A DNA stretch of 64,000 bases from Ascaphus truei (taxonomy: Eukaryota > Chordata > Amphibia > Anura > Ascaphidae). Location of the stretch: the NCBI GenBank assembly GCA_036426205.1, contig CM071573.1:43574643-43638642 (forward strand). The letters run 5' to 3'. The stretch's first letter is position 1, and every line of letters begins with the position of its first letter. The notes beneath the pieces were generated by a model that saw nothing but the letters and a program-made list of their open reading frames with translations, made no database searches and was not told the DNA's origin. Of this stretch, positions 33,290 to 44,276 are shown one piece after another. A program made the position numbers and the translations under genes.

Positions 33290-34000
33290 GGCCTAGATCC
33301 ACAGAGCTCTGTTATTGACACAACGAGGTATTAACCTAATTGAACACCTCGTTTAGTGCTAACGTGTATAGTTAAAGCTCGCTAAGTGCTATTTTCAGCC
33401 GGAAAGGGTCTTGCGTAAACTATAAGGCTTTGCCCCCGCTGCCTGCTACAGCGTCCGCTGTGGCGGACGCTGCGCTCACCAGAGCCCTCCCCGCATTGGC
33501 GCCGGGCCCGCTGCGAGGGGGGGCCGCAGCGCTCGCACGAGAGCTACACCTGCTCTCAATAGAATTGAGAGCAGGAACTCGCGTCGAGCGGCTAGGCACG
33601 CCCCCCGGCGGTTCAGCCAATGAGGGCGAACCTGCTGGGTGACGTCATGGCCGCGTCCCCGTCACTCCCCCGCCACGCCCCCTCCGGTCTCTCTCTCTGC
33701 AGCTCCCTGCAGACCAGATAATCGGCTGCACGCGCCGCCAATCTCGCGGGCGCGCGTTGCAGCTGATTTACCGGGGCCTTAGCCTAACGCAGTTAGTGCT
33801 AATGATATGCAAAGGGGTATTCCATCTAACAACTCATATCCACAGAGATCTGTTGTAGATAAGGTAGGGATTTAACGAGTCATTAGGTCAAACTAAGGGT
33901 GGTGTTACTCCCATCCAGACCCTGAAATAGTGACGAGGATATATCTCAGGTGTCTCTCCACGTGTTGAATAAACCTGTGTTTGTGGGGCTATATAAGCAG
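33290..34000. mobile_element. Family C element, interrupted
   Basis: The left end GGCCTAGATCCACAGAGC fits the family C terminus (GGGTCAGATGCACTAAGC at 47811; complement GCTTCGTGTATCTGGGCC at 44168-44185). The interior phrase GTTAGTGCTAATGATATGCAAAGG at 33795 matches 47965. A Harbinger MITE (33426-33778) lies within it. The right border is unclear. Confidence 0.55.
33426..33778 (+). mobile_element. CpG-rich Harbinger-type MITE C
   Basis: Flanked by TAA (33423-33425) and TTA (33779-33781), with GGCTTTGCCCC and GGGGCC ends. Very CpG-rich against an AT-rich background. It contains a CCAAT box in GGTTCAGCCAATGAGGGCG (33617) and a perfect CRE TGACGTCA (33640-33647) 23 nt further on, shared with the elements at 34038 and 55350. 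Frames on both strands are compositional. Confidence 0.75.
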
Positions 34001-34037
34001 CTTCGAACATGAGTCATATTATTTGAAGCTATTCTTA

Positions 34038-34370
34038 GGCTGCGGCCCGCTGCCTGCGCTGCACTCCAGCGAGGATGGCGTCAGCGAGGATAGCGGCGCG
34101 TGCAGCCGAGTCCCCCGGTCTGCAGTGAGCTGCAGGGGGAAAGACAGGGAGTGGGTGACGGGGCGCGGCCGTGACGTCACCTGGCAGATTCGCCCTAATT
34201 GGCTGAACCGCCGGGGGCGTGGCCTAGCACTCTGTCGCCCGTGGCCAGCTCAATTTTCAGGTATCCCTGAAAAACTTGGCGCATGGCGACCCCTGCCCCA
34301 TTGAGGGGCAGCTCTTGTCCCTGCAGTATCCGCCATAGTGGGCGCTGCAGTAGCCAGCGGGGACCTGGCC
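34038..34370 (-). mobile_element. CpG-rich Harbinger-type MITE D
   Basis: Inverted relative to the copy at 33426 and flanked by TTA at 34035-34037 and 34371-34373. On the minus strand it starts GGCCAGGTCCCCGCTGG, carries GGTTCAGCCAATTAGGGCG, then TGACGTCACGG, and ends GGGCCGCAGCC. CCAAT to CRE spacing is again 23 nt. Confidence 0.8.
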
Positions 34371-34894
34371 TTAGATACTGATAATCTAACATACCATTAA
34401 GTCTATACTAATCAGTTTTACAATGGCTGTTGTTGTTGCAGATAATTAGCTTTCTGGATGTTTGTGTTTTGAGTTGTCGTTTACCAAAACCTTTGCAAAG
34501 TTAGTTTTTTTAAATGTCTTAACAAATGTGGTGTGAATTCATTCAACACAGATATCGGTGCTAATTAATTCAAGAAAATGTGCACACTTTTATAGCGAAC
34601 CTGCTGTGATTCACTTTGACACAATATTTCTTGCCAGAAACTGTGCCAAAATGGTCCAAATTGTCAACTAAAAAGCAATTTTATTCTTTGTGAAGGGGCA
34701 ATCCAAGCAGCACTTTAAAAATATATATCTTTTTTTGTCTTAATATATGCAGCCTTTGATTACCTTTATTGACAACTAATTACCTACACTCAAAAATCTC
34801 ATAGTGTAGTATATACAGTATTATCAAATGAGTGTTCAATCATTAGGTAAGTATTACATGTACATCAATGGTGAAGTTTAAGGGCATGACATGT
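34371..34894. other. No gene seen
   Basis: AT-rich spacer. Confidence 0.4.
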
Positions 34895-35290
34895 TATGGC
34901 CATGTTACCACACTGGAAGTGATTACTGGTTCCCACACCGCTAGACCAATCCCACAGGTTCTGGCTGGATAGGACGTCTTGGACCTCCTCTCAGTATACA
35001 GCTGACCGCTGGTATCACCTGGTCTCAGCTTGTGTCCGGCCGTACCTCCTGTATCTCGAGCGCTAGTGCAGGGACCCGTACGGCAAACGCCGATCACACA
35101 TGCCAAACTCTGGCGGCCACTGATGACATCACGGCTTGTGTCATTTGTTACCGCAATTCGTCGATAGACTGACAAAAGTTTTTTTGCCCGCAAACTCATG
35201 CCAATAAAGTACAAGGATTTTACTATATAAATCCTACGCGTTTCGTAGCTACCAGCTACTTCTTCATGAAATAGTGGCAGTCTACAAATG
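34895..35290 (-). mobile_element. Probable PLE-type terminal repeat with ribozyme-like module
   Basis: On the minus strand the hammerhead-like module (35232-35270) is followed by TTGTACTTTATTGGCATGAG and then GC-rich sequence of the sort that follows other modules. No coding sequence is present. Extents are estimates. Confidence 0.4.
35232..35270 (-). ncRNA. Hammerhead-like module
   Basis: On the minus strand: TTC, core ATGAAGA, extra A, perfect 5-bp hairpin GTAGC/GCTAC with TGGTA loop, GAA, palindrome ACGCGT, A, then GGA pairing with TTC. The putative cleavage triplet is GTA. Core position 3 is A rather than C while position 8 is G, so this copy has lost the core pair. Confidence 0.42.
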
Positions 35291-36142
35291 GTGCAAAGTA
35301 TATATACACCCACTAACAATTTAATACATGTTTATACAATGAAACATAAAATACATAATAGCCTATTTAATGTACAATTAATAAACAGGAAACCTTAAAA
35401 AAAAATATATATATATATATATAATATATAAATGGAGTAAATTTGTTGTTAATTGACATGCTCTAGGATAAAAGAAAAATGTATACAGCTAAACACATCG
35501 CAGAAGAACAACACATACTGTCAGTAACAATATTGTATATGTGAGGAATAGAGATCAAGAAAGCCGAAATAACAGACTCATAATAATAATTAAATATAAT
35601 TGACCTATAAATATACATGAAATATAAGTAAATTGTTACAATGTCACAACGTACCTGATACTTCTGGATCTCGGTGGGACCCGAGGGGGGAGGAGGAAGC
35701 TTCTCACATCGCCGCGGACGTGTAGCGTCTATCTCCAACAATGGCGGGACTTGGAGTCTGACGAGTGGGTCTACTTTAGGAGGTAAGCAGGCTGTTGATA
35801 CCTCTATTACCCCTACCCAGTCCCCCGATGGAGCTAACAACAATACACCCGTGGGACTCTGTTTATATCTTCAATTGGAGGACAGTCACAGTACCAGCAA
35901 CTCCAAGACTACAACTACCCAAGACAGACTTTCCCTTATCCCTCCCCCCGATCCAGGTGTTTCTCTGCTTCACTGGAATCAGTGCACCCTGGAGCGCAAG
36001 ACAGATACTATTTTTATTATACATGAAATAAATGTTTCATATATATATAATTCGAATGACTAATGAATAAATATGAAAGTGGAGAGAAGAGAGGGTTAAC
36101 TATACACAAAAAAAATAAGGACAATCATAGTTACCAATTATA
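35291..36142. other. No gene; probable PLE-type leader at 35640-36010
   Basis: 35291-35640 is AT-rich with a (TA)n run at 35405-35425. 35640-36010 is GC-richer, with a splice-donor-like GGAGGTAAGC (35779) and open frames of 78 to 129 codons that show no domain. It resembles the leader of the retroelements carrying the modules, which I cannot prove. Confidence 0.3.
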
Positions 36143-36925
36143 AAAATGGTTAAAACTATGTACAATTAATTAATCCATCATATAAAATAGTTCCTAAAAA
36201 TCCTTTGTTAAAAAGTTTTGTATAAAAACTATTAAAATAAAAAATGTTATCAAATATTAATCTGGATTTAAAAAACTTTATTAAATTAAAAAATATTGTG
36301 GTATTAGATTCATATTGATCTCAATAAAGAGACCAAACGTCAATCTCCTCATTCAGGCCCAACAGGGCTAGTGTGTTCATTTTATAAATTCACAGACTCT
36401 CATGTCTTGATAAAGCCTTAATCCTGTCTCCTCCTCGTCTTTCTGCTTGGACGATCTGGATGCCCTTCTACTGTAGCTGTGAAGAATCACTATGATGTTT
36501 TAATTTAAATTAAAACATAATAGTGATTCTACACAGCTACAGTACCGTGGAAGGGCATCCCGATTGTCTAAGCAGAAAGACGAGGAGGAGACAGGATTAA
36601 GGCTTTATCAAGACATGAGAGTCTGTGGATTTAAAAATGAACACCCTAGCCCCGTTGGGCCTGAATGAAGAGATTGACGTTTGGTCTCTTTATTGAGTAG
36701 TTATCTCTGTACCATTATATATTATTAATTTTCTTTTTAGGATTCAATATAGATATAATACCACAATATTTTTTTTAATTTAATAAAGTTTTTTAAAATC
36801 CAAATTAATATTTTATAAAAATATGTATTTGTAATAATTTTTTAAACAAAACTTTTTTAACAAAGGATTTTTTAGGAACTATTTTATATGATGGATTAGG
36901 TCATTGTACATAGTTTTAACCATTT
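36143..36925. repeat. Giant palindrome, about 780 bp
   Basis: Two arms of about 365 and 420 bp are reverse complements around a centre at 36506/36507 (TTTAATTTAAATTAAA). Matching landmarks include ATGGTTAAAACTATGTACA with its complement at the far right, CAATAAAGAGACCAAACGTC with GACGTTTGGTCTCTTTATTG, and CTGTCTCCTCCTCGTCTTTC with its complement. Divergence is moderate, with several indels. No spacer separates the arms. No coding sequence. Confidence 0.9.
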
Positions 36926-38138
36926 GCTCTTATTACTCTTTTTTGTTGCAGAGAATTAGATTTTGACACAATGCAACCTTTCAATTTGCTTGTAAAAAAG
37001 CAATGACTGTATTTATACATAGCCGCAAAAGCCCAGTCTTCCCATCCAGCAATAAAGCAGTTAAGGGGGCATCTTGTTCTGGGCCTAGATTTCTCTGTGA
37101 TTGGAGGTTAGCCCAGTTGGCTTTTATTCCATTTCGTGCTCATAATTGTGATTCATGAAGTGCTAGTTAAAAAAAGAAACCCTGATGCTGCTTTGTAATA
37201 GTAGTTCAGCGAGTCCTTGGGAAAATAGCAGTGATTTATGAAGGAATCTAAATAAAATTCAAATAAAGACGATATTTCCACAAAATAATCCTAGAAATAG
37301 AAACTAAGTTCCTTTTAGTTTTATCTTTTCTGGCAGATTTCCAATTTGTTTATGTACTTTTTTTGTGTGTAGCAAAAAAATAGAGACTCCTTTTTAATAA
37401 AAAATGTAATTTAAACAAATGGCTTACTATTTTCAGGCTTTTGTTATGCCAAATCTGTAAAACCAGGTTCGGTATTTTTATTATTTTCAGTTAGCGGTCA
37501 CAGATATTTTTATTGCCTTGGATCCACAGTGTGAAATACGGTATATAATAGTTGGATGTTTTTACAAATCCCTACTCTTCAACACTAAAATTACATGTGT
37601 GTGTTACATGTAAAATATTACTCTGTGGCCACTATTCAATATGCTGTGAAGTCATCATCTCCTTGCTTTAGGAAGATGCAAAACCCATAACCCCATATAA
37701 ATGAATGGAACTTAAAGAGGTATATATATAATAATATATATTATATATCTATTACATAATATATATATATTAATATCTATATATATTAGATATAATATTA
37801 TATATGATTAATAGATAGCAACTGTAAATATTCCTGTATATTCATTTGCATGTCTTAGACAGGTCTGCAACCCTGTCTTTCACCATTATCACCCAGCCCA
37901 CAGCACTTCCACTGCAGCAAGGGATTCTGGGAAATGACATGCAAATGAGCACACAGTGCCACCTTTTATCTCAAGCTCACATTACATGAGCAACCCTATA
38001 TATATTAAAGAGTCCTAATCGTACAGACTGCTCTGATAGAGGAATCCAAGAGTTATTTCAAATAGATATCCACTTCCTTGCTGCTGATGCCTCTGAAGGC
38101 ACTCTGTTCACCTCCTGGGTGATCCGTGAAGATCTTGA
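36926..38138. other. AT-rich DNA with cruciform-prone patch, no gene
   Basis: 37720-37815 is an alternating (TA)-rich low-complexity tract able to form hairpins. 36950-37330 is complex, repeat-free sequence. No coding sequence is seen. Confidence 0.4.
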
Positions 38139-38546
38139 TCAAAGTAAATAAGAGGCACAGCGCACCGGAGTAAGTGGAAAAACAGGTGTATTAAAGACAC
38201 ACAAACACATATACAGTAGTAACTCACCTGAGATATAATTAAGAGCAAACTTCTCAAAGTCCCGGGTGAGAGCTGGACAAGTCCAAAGATGGTCTATAGA
38301 AGGGGCCCAGCGTGCCGGGTCCCCAGACATCCGCTCGCAGCACACGGGAGGTAGAGGAGATGCAAATTGATTGCTGAACAGCTGCTTACACCGCTGATGC
38401 GCCCAGCACGCGGCCGCGTGCACGGACGCCAAACGGGAGAATCCTGTACTCACAACAGCAAGCAGCAAACAGCTGCAACGCTCGTAGCTGACCAAGAGGG
38501 TCTCCCTGCATGCATGATGACGTAAGAGTATAGTGTGATGACTGTC
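38139..38546 (-). repeat. GC-rich repeat, possibly PLE-type leader
   Basis: Contains GGGGCCCAGCGTGCCGGGTC, GCACGCGGCCGCGTGC and AACAGGTGTATTAAAGACAC. The 176-codon minus frame has no domain I recognise. Composition differs sharply from the AT-rich flanks, so it is likely transposon-derived. Confidence 0.35.
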
Positions 38547-38997
38547 ACGGGAGACCAGTACTTTAACACCAAAACCACCGGGATCACTAGCACCAGACAG
38601 GACAAAGTTATTGAATAAAATGGGTTTTATTCTGGCACGCCAGCAGACAAACAAAGATGTACAAAACACAATACAATACCAACTGGGGGCCTGGGGAGTA
38701 GACTCTAGCCTCGCTAGGTGCAGGGGCCTGCTTCAAGCAGGCTTGCCCTGTCCGCTTCTCGTCCAGGATCTCAGAGGGCTGATCACACACAGCAGCCCCT
38801 CTGAGATATCTCTCCAGCTGGTCACTGTAAAGATCAAACTCCTTCACAAAATGTCTCTCAGTCTCTCTGATAGTCCTCTGAGGGTATATCTCCACACTCC
38901 TTCCCAGAGTGTCTCTCAGTCTGTTAGCCTCTCTGCTCTCAGATGCTCTCTGAAGGCAGATCTCCACACTCTTTCCCAGAGTGTCTCTCTGAAAGTG
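38547..38997 (-). mobile_element. Probable truncated LTR
   Basis: The plus strand starts TGTCACGGGAGACCAG and runs through GAATAAAATGGGTTTTATTC and AAAACACAATACAATA, similar in layout to the solo LTR at 30186 read from its 3' end. An imperfect tandem repeat of about 80 bp (CTCCACACTCYTTCCCAGAG) fills the right part. It stops at an L2 fragment without a matching TG/CA end. Confidence 0.4.
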
Positions 38998-39186
38998 TTT
39001 AGGATAGATTGTAGGGGAGACAGGTGAGAGGCAGGAAGGCCGGACAGTAAAAGGTTACAATAGAGAATGAGGTCCGGCTTAGAGTTTTAGCAGTAGAGTG
39101 ACAGAGGAAAGGGCGTATCTTTGCAATTTTACGGAGGTAAAAAACGATAGGTTTTAGCTACATTGTGAATGTGAGGGAGGAGTCAA
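38998..39186 (-). mobile_element. L2-like LINE internal fragment
   Basis: Closely matches 26880-27095 of the larger L2-like element (TTGTAGGGGAGACAGGTGAG, CAGAGGAAAGGGCGTATCTT, GGTTTTAGCTACATTGTGAA). It encodes part of the RT C-terminal region on the minus strand. Both ends are truncated. Confidence 0.8.
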
Positions 39187-39340
39187 TTATGCCATAAGGA
39201 AGACAATTTAAGGAATTTTCACAGATTGTAAAGAATGGTGGTTTTATTAACAGTGTATAAACATATAAAAAATAGAAATTTCAGTCAACATGATCTTTGC
39301 TTTAAGTAAAATGTATAAAAAAGCAGCATCCCTTTGCTTG

Positions 39341-39621
39341 TTAATCTTTTAGGCGTTCCAAGATGTAGCCACTACATCCCGGGATCTGGGACTCCAGGGG
39401 CCCCATAACATGGTGGCTATGTCACACCCGCATTGAGCTAGTTTTCTAGGGGAGATCGCTTTCTGCGGTCATATGGAGTCCAGAACGGGATCTGTAATGC
39501 ATGGAGAAAGAAGACTCCTCTTCTGTTTCTAGGTTAAGAGACTCCGCAGTCACGTGACCATTCGAAGGAGCGGTCATGTGACAATGGTTTGCCGGAGGGG
39601 GCGCAGAACCCAAAGTGTTAA
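39341..39621. mobile_element. TTAA MITE, family B, copy 2
   Basis: Inverted copy of 8775-9048. TTAA at both ends (39341-39344 and 39618-39621), CCGGAGGGGGCGCAGAACCC near the right end, and AGTCACGTGACCATTCG matching ATCACGTGACCGCTC of copy 1. No coding sequence. Confidence 0.72.
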
Positions 39622-40331
39622 GCAATACAGTGTGTTTATGTGGCAAGACAACTCATAAGTCTCCATAAATATTAAACGTTGATATTATTAGCATTCGTGC
39701 ATATTAAAACTTCACCAACTTCCTCTTAAGAAATGGTCATTTCTGTGCCAGTTTTGCAATGTGCTAAAAAAATTGCTGCATAATTTAAAATATTTTGTGT
39801 CTTGTGAACATTTCAAGTCGACAATATCAAAGAACAACAAATTGTGCAGAATACGGAGGTAAAAAAAAGCATATAAAAATGCATTATTCCATTTCTTTGT
39901 ATTTTCTTTCCTATGCAGCGTTGACAATAAACGTACAGTAGTGCTACGCATGGAATGTTCCAGGAATAATGAGTCCTGATTCCAAAGAGAGTTCAATCAC
40001 ATTTTCAGTGCCTGATGCACAGGGGATAAAAGGACTTGCCCAAGGTCACAAGGAGCTTACACCAGGATAGGCACAGGGGTTTAGCCACTTCAAATACTGT
40101 ATTCTTACAACTACAGTAAGCTACTCCTTTCCAATATTCAGTAGAAATGTTATTACACAACCCTCATACCGACTGCTTCAATGAGGACACATCAGTTCTA
40201 ATAAGTGGTAAAAAGCCTACAACTTTACAAGCACATACTATTGGCTTGCTACAGCAAGGAAATGAAAGAAAAGTGCCATAGTGCAAAGAATACAACTGTT
40301 CAAAACTAGCTATTTCAGTGACAAGACATGT
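39622..40331. other. No gene seen
   Basis: AT-rich, without recognised features. Confidence 0.4.
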
Positions 40332-40417
40332 AGGGCCATGTTTAGTAAGCAGTGCTATTCCATAGAACACCTTTTAGATGGCTTTTGAAATGCCCTTGCT
40401 TAGTAAATAAGGGCATG
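40332..40417. mobile_element. Short MITE, 86 bp
   Basis: GGGCCATGTTTAGTAAGC at the left and GCTTAGTAAATAAGGGCATG at the right are imperfect inverted repeats. Too short for anything but a minimal non-autonomous element. Confidence 0.45.
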
Positions 40418-41299
40418 TAGAGTAATTCACATTACTTGAGACTTCTAGCTAAGCTCTGGGCTTTATCTGATTTCAAGCATGTAACGACTTGTGTTATTAA
40501 TTCTCACAAGACTGGGCAACATTTACACACATTTTCCATAAACTGGTTTTCCTTATTTGGTCTGGCTTCTTATACTGTAGATCTTTTCATAAAGGTCGTA
40601 AAAACGGTTGTTGCTGTGTCTTGGATTCTTAAGACCTCTTATACGTACCATGTATAGATATTTTTTCTCCCTGGTCAAAATGTATTTCCTGGATCTTTTC
40701 CAAAAATGGATATATCTATACTCACCTCTGCTCTCTGGCTTCTGTTTGTAATCAAGAGCATATTTTCAATGTCTTGTATGTGCTTGTGTTAGTGTTGAGT
40801 TTAGAGAGATCATTGGGTTTCCTTATTTCTTTTCAACCACACAATGTGTCCCCTTTTTACAACTTTTTTATGTTTCTAAAATGAGAAAAATTCTCCTGGT
40901 TTATTTTGGAAAGTAAACAGGAACAAAACGTTATTACTGTTATAGTTATCGAAGAGTGGGATCTTAGTAAGAGCTATAACCAGGACATACTGTACGCAGA
41001 TAACAAGATGTGTACTAATAGAGTCTTAGTGGTTACAGGGGGAACCAAGACCCCTTCTACAATGGGTACCATTATATGGTCTTTATGAAAGGTGTAGTGG
41101 TCACAACTTCGTGGCACTTAATAGGATCAGGACCATATCTGAAGTAGAACATGTAAATAAGGAACCTGAGTGGGCCCTGAAACTGAACTCATCCGTTAGC
41201 TCCTAGATGTCAATCATTTGATTGTGTGTGTGTGTGTGGGGACCTTAGTAACACACTGCCAACGTGGATTAGGACTTTAGGTCGCAGCCTTTTTGTTGC
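40418..41299. other. No gene seen
   Basis: AT-rich, with a short (TG)n run near 41224. Confidence 0.4.
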
Positions 41300-41504
41300 T
41301 GTCGGCGTTTAGCCGCCACTCACCTTGCCACCGGGACATCTCACCGCTGGCCATTTGCCACTAAGGTAAGCCCCTAACCTTACCCTACAAACTCTTAATA
41401 TTAAACACTAATACTAACGCTACCCTAACGCTAAAAACCATAACCCCTTACCCTTATTCCTTACCCTAAAAACCTAACCCCCTACCCTAACCGTTAAAGC
41501 TCTT
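41300..41504 (+). repeat. Telomere-like interspersed repeat, copy 1
   Basis: Degenerate CCCTAA/CCTAAC motifs (CTAACCTTACCCTACAAACT, CCTAACCCCCTACCCTAACC) flanked by GCCGCCACTCACCTTGCC on the left and AAAGCTCTTTAAATGAACTT on the right. The copy at 50220-50470 has the same order in reverse complement, so this is an interspersed element, not a telomere. Confidence 0.65.
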
Positions 41505-41690
41505 TAAATGAACTTACCTTATTGGGGACTGAGTGTCCAGTGGTGGGACAGCCGCGACTGAGTGTCCAACGGTGGAGCGGCCATGACTGAATGCCAGTAG
41601 TGGGACAGCTGAGTGTCCAACGGTGGAGCGGCCGTGGCTGAGTGCCAGTGGTGGGACAGCTGAGTGTCCAACGGTGGGGCGTCCGCAGCA
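41505..41690. repeat. Minisatellite of GACTGAGTGTCCA units
   Basis: Alternating units of about 29 and 24 bp (CTGAGTGTCCAACGGTGGAG and CTGAGTGCCAGTGGTGGGAC) form a higher-order repeat of about 52 bp. It follows the telomere-like repeat directly. Confidence 0.8.
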
Positions 41691-42472
41691 AAGAGTCTAT
41701 TGGCTCAAACTGGCCGCAACCACATGCCCAATTCCGCCGCTAATGTAAGTCAAAATTTGCATAAATTCCTCCCTCGAACTTACTTTACATACATCAAAAC
41801 GTAACCTAAATTCACTACATTACGTATATGAACAATTGTCAGCAATTTAAAATAAAGGCATTTTAAAATGCATGCCACTAATTATTTAACATATTACAGA
41901 GCTATTTTTGAGAAGAGATGATGATTGTGGGAACATAAAGTATCATACTGTTACAAATAGTGTTAGTTATCTGGAGCAATGCAGTTAATTGTGTGGATAT
42001 GGCATTAAAAGGCTGCAACATTGGGACAAAAAGTGTGCAAAAACAGCACCAGATTAATAAAAGAACAAAATCCATCTGAAAGCAATGTGGTGTATGGTAC
42101 AGCATGTTTTGCGTTTGATAATTCTGGTGTTTTTTCACTCCATCTATATTGGTTTTGCACACAGGACATTATCATAAATAATGAGATCACTGGGAAAATA
42201 ATGAATACCTGTATTTACTTTTTCGCATATAAAACTATTCTTGGTCAAAGTTGCATATAAAAATGTTTTTTTTTTTTTTTTTTTAAAGAAGCAATTAGAT
42301 GCTCTTAGAATCCTGTTTTCGCAAAGTTTATTTTGGGAAAATAGGTAATTTTTTAAATAAATCCCATTTTCATTTTGTTACTAAAAGAGCAGTGATCCTA
42401 AGCATGCACTTATAACAGCACTTCAACTACAATAACATATGGTGTGTCTGTATAAGACAAATCTAATGGTGA
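41691..42472. other. No gene seen
   Basis: AT-rich, with a T-run at about 42267. Confidence 0.4.
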
Positions 42473-42588
42473 AGAGACGAAGACCTGTATTCTGTAAGAT
42501 GCGAAAGCGCCAATCCGGAAAGCCCCATTAACTCAATTGCTACATTGGCGCAATCACAGCATACAGAATACGGGTCTGGGTGTCTCTT
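42473..42588. mobile_element. Short MITE, about 115 bp
   Basis: AGAGACGAAGACCTGTATTCTG and the complement of CAGAATACGGGTCTGGGTGTCTCT form the termini. The interior includes two GGCGC/GCGCC pieces that also pair. Unknown superfamily. Confidence 0.6.
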
Positions 42589-42898
42589 TTATTTGAAATC
42601 TGTCTTGTTCACGGACTCCCTTTCCATTCAGTTGCTTGGCAACCATACCAGCAATAAAAAGGAAAGAAAGGGAGCATTATGAATAATAATTTACAAATTG
42701 CTAAGAAATCCCACAGGTATCTGTGTCTGTCCATACTGAGGATATGCTTCAAACTTGTAGCATCCACTCTGTTTTATTTCAAGTAATGTCGTGGAAGGAA
42801 AGAACTTTACCTCTGTTAAAAGTTGCATCTGCATTTAGATGTATTATTAATACAGACCTTCCAACATGTTGCATATAAATATACAGTAGATTGAGGTA

Positions 42899-43113
42899 CA
42901 GCTCAACCCCCTTATAACGCTGTGCTTGGGGTCCAAAGAATCACATTGCGCTATAAGCGGATCGTGTTAGACATAATGTACAATTGTTTGTATTGTACAA
43001 TAAAATATTTACGATACCAATAATCGTGTTGTAAAGTATTCATAAATACGAAAATTGGGAGCCACGCTTGCATCGCGTTATAAGCGGATTCGCGTTGTAA
43101 TGGGGTTGAGCTG
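42899..43113. mobile_element. pogo/Tigger-like MITE
   Basis: Termini CAGCTCAACCCCCTTATAAC and the complement of GTTGTAATGGGGTTGAGCTG match with two differences, bounded by TA on each side (42897-42898, 43114-43115). TA targets, CAG ends and internal GCGCTATAAGCGGA-type phrases fit pogo/Tigger elements of the Tc1/mariner group. No transposase is present. Confidence 0.75.
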
Positions 43114-43612
43114 TAGTACCTCTTCTAGTGCTGAATGGAGGTGCTTGCATGCAATTCCTAAGCATGTCCCCTAAACTAAGCAGTTTACCACCTACACACA
43201 ACTTTCTGTTTATTAGGTACAGCATGACATGTATATGGACATGTTACCACTACAGCAGACTGCAACTGTGTTGGATCACGTTGATTCAGCCCGGCAAACA
43301 GATCAGATCCCCTCTCTCTCTTTCTGGCAGCAGTCTCTGCAGTCCTTCCACTCGTTCACTGTGTAGTGAGGGTTCTGCTGTCGTGGATATGAAGAGAAAG
43401 GCGACGGAGCCTTCTGATGACGTCATCAGTGTGTGCACGGAGAGCCGATACCCGGAACCAGTAAGGAGTTTTCATTAGTCCTAACTTCTGTGCACTAAAG
43501 AGAATAATATTACGATAACTTTAGCCTTAACCAATATCAATACATTTCTATGGACGTTAGAATATACACCTATGCAAATAAGATGTTAATGACTTGGTAG
43601 CCCAGGGGTTCT
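43114..43612. other. No gene seen
   Basis: Contains a GC-richer patch at 43260-43480 with a TGATGACGTCATCA palindrome (43415), likely repeat-derived. Confidence 0.4.
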
Positions 43613-43761
43613 CAACTCCAGTCCTCAAGAACCCCCAAGAGATCAGATTTTCAGGATATCCAACTTCAGCACAGGTGGCTCAATCAGTGGCTCCCCACTT
43701 CAGCACAAGTGGCTCAAGCGAAGATTGAGCCACTGACTGAGCCACCTATGCTGACACTGGG
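43613..43761. mobile_element. hAT-like MITE, truncated
   Basis: CAGGGGTTCTCAACTCCAG start and the CACAGGTGGCTCAATCAGTG centre, with the right end missing. Belongs to the GGTTCTCAACTCC subfamily together with 60211. Confidence 0.75.
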
Positions 43762-44004
43762 ATAGCTGTAATGTAATATATCCTTAGGTATACTGTAAGT
43801 GATGCACTTTCTCAGAGCTGACTGTTTGCAGTACTTAACACAGCCTGAAGCCTTTTTTAATTACTTAATATAAAATGGCTTACAAACTTGCCTATGTGCT
43901 GTGAATTTTAGCATGCACATGGGCTACAACGAATGTGCATTAATTGGAAAGAATGTTACATTTTTCTCAATGTGCATGTACTGTATTGCTTAACCTGTCT
44001 CAGC

Positions 44005-44185
44005 GCTATTAACGTACCCGCTAAAGCATTTATCGCTACAATACTGCTTTTGGTGATGGGCGTGGATTTTGCATCTAATTAGCTTAGTGGAAACCCAATA
44101 AACTCAGGGCAAATAACAGTTGCTATCTATTTAGATAATGTCACGTTACTTGCCCTCATATAACAGAGCTTCGTGTATCTGGGCC
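44005..44185. mobile_element. Family C right-end fragment
   Basis: TTAGTGGAAACCCAATAAAC and CTCAGGGCAAATAAC match 49405-49435, and the terminus GCTTCGTGTATCTGGGCC is the complement of the family C left end. Confidence 0.6.
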
Positions 44186-44276
44186 TTAATACTCTACAAG
44201 GAAAAACACAAAGTTGTCATTCTCCACAGTGTACACAGAGGGTTACATGTTTTCTTTTTACATGAAGGCATCACAG

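Noticed and set aside
33420..33642. Alanine/proline-rich frames on both strands
   Set aside because: Compositional frames in a CpG-rich MITE.
36340..36690. CTGAATGAAGAGATTGACGTTTGG in the giant palindrome as a further ribozyme-like module
   Set aside because: The hairpin and GAAA are not present in a convincing form; at most an eroded relative.
41300..41504. Possible chromosome end or true interstitial telomere
   Set aside because: Motifs are degenerate and the same flanked unit recurs inverted at 50220, so it is an interspersed repeat.
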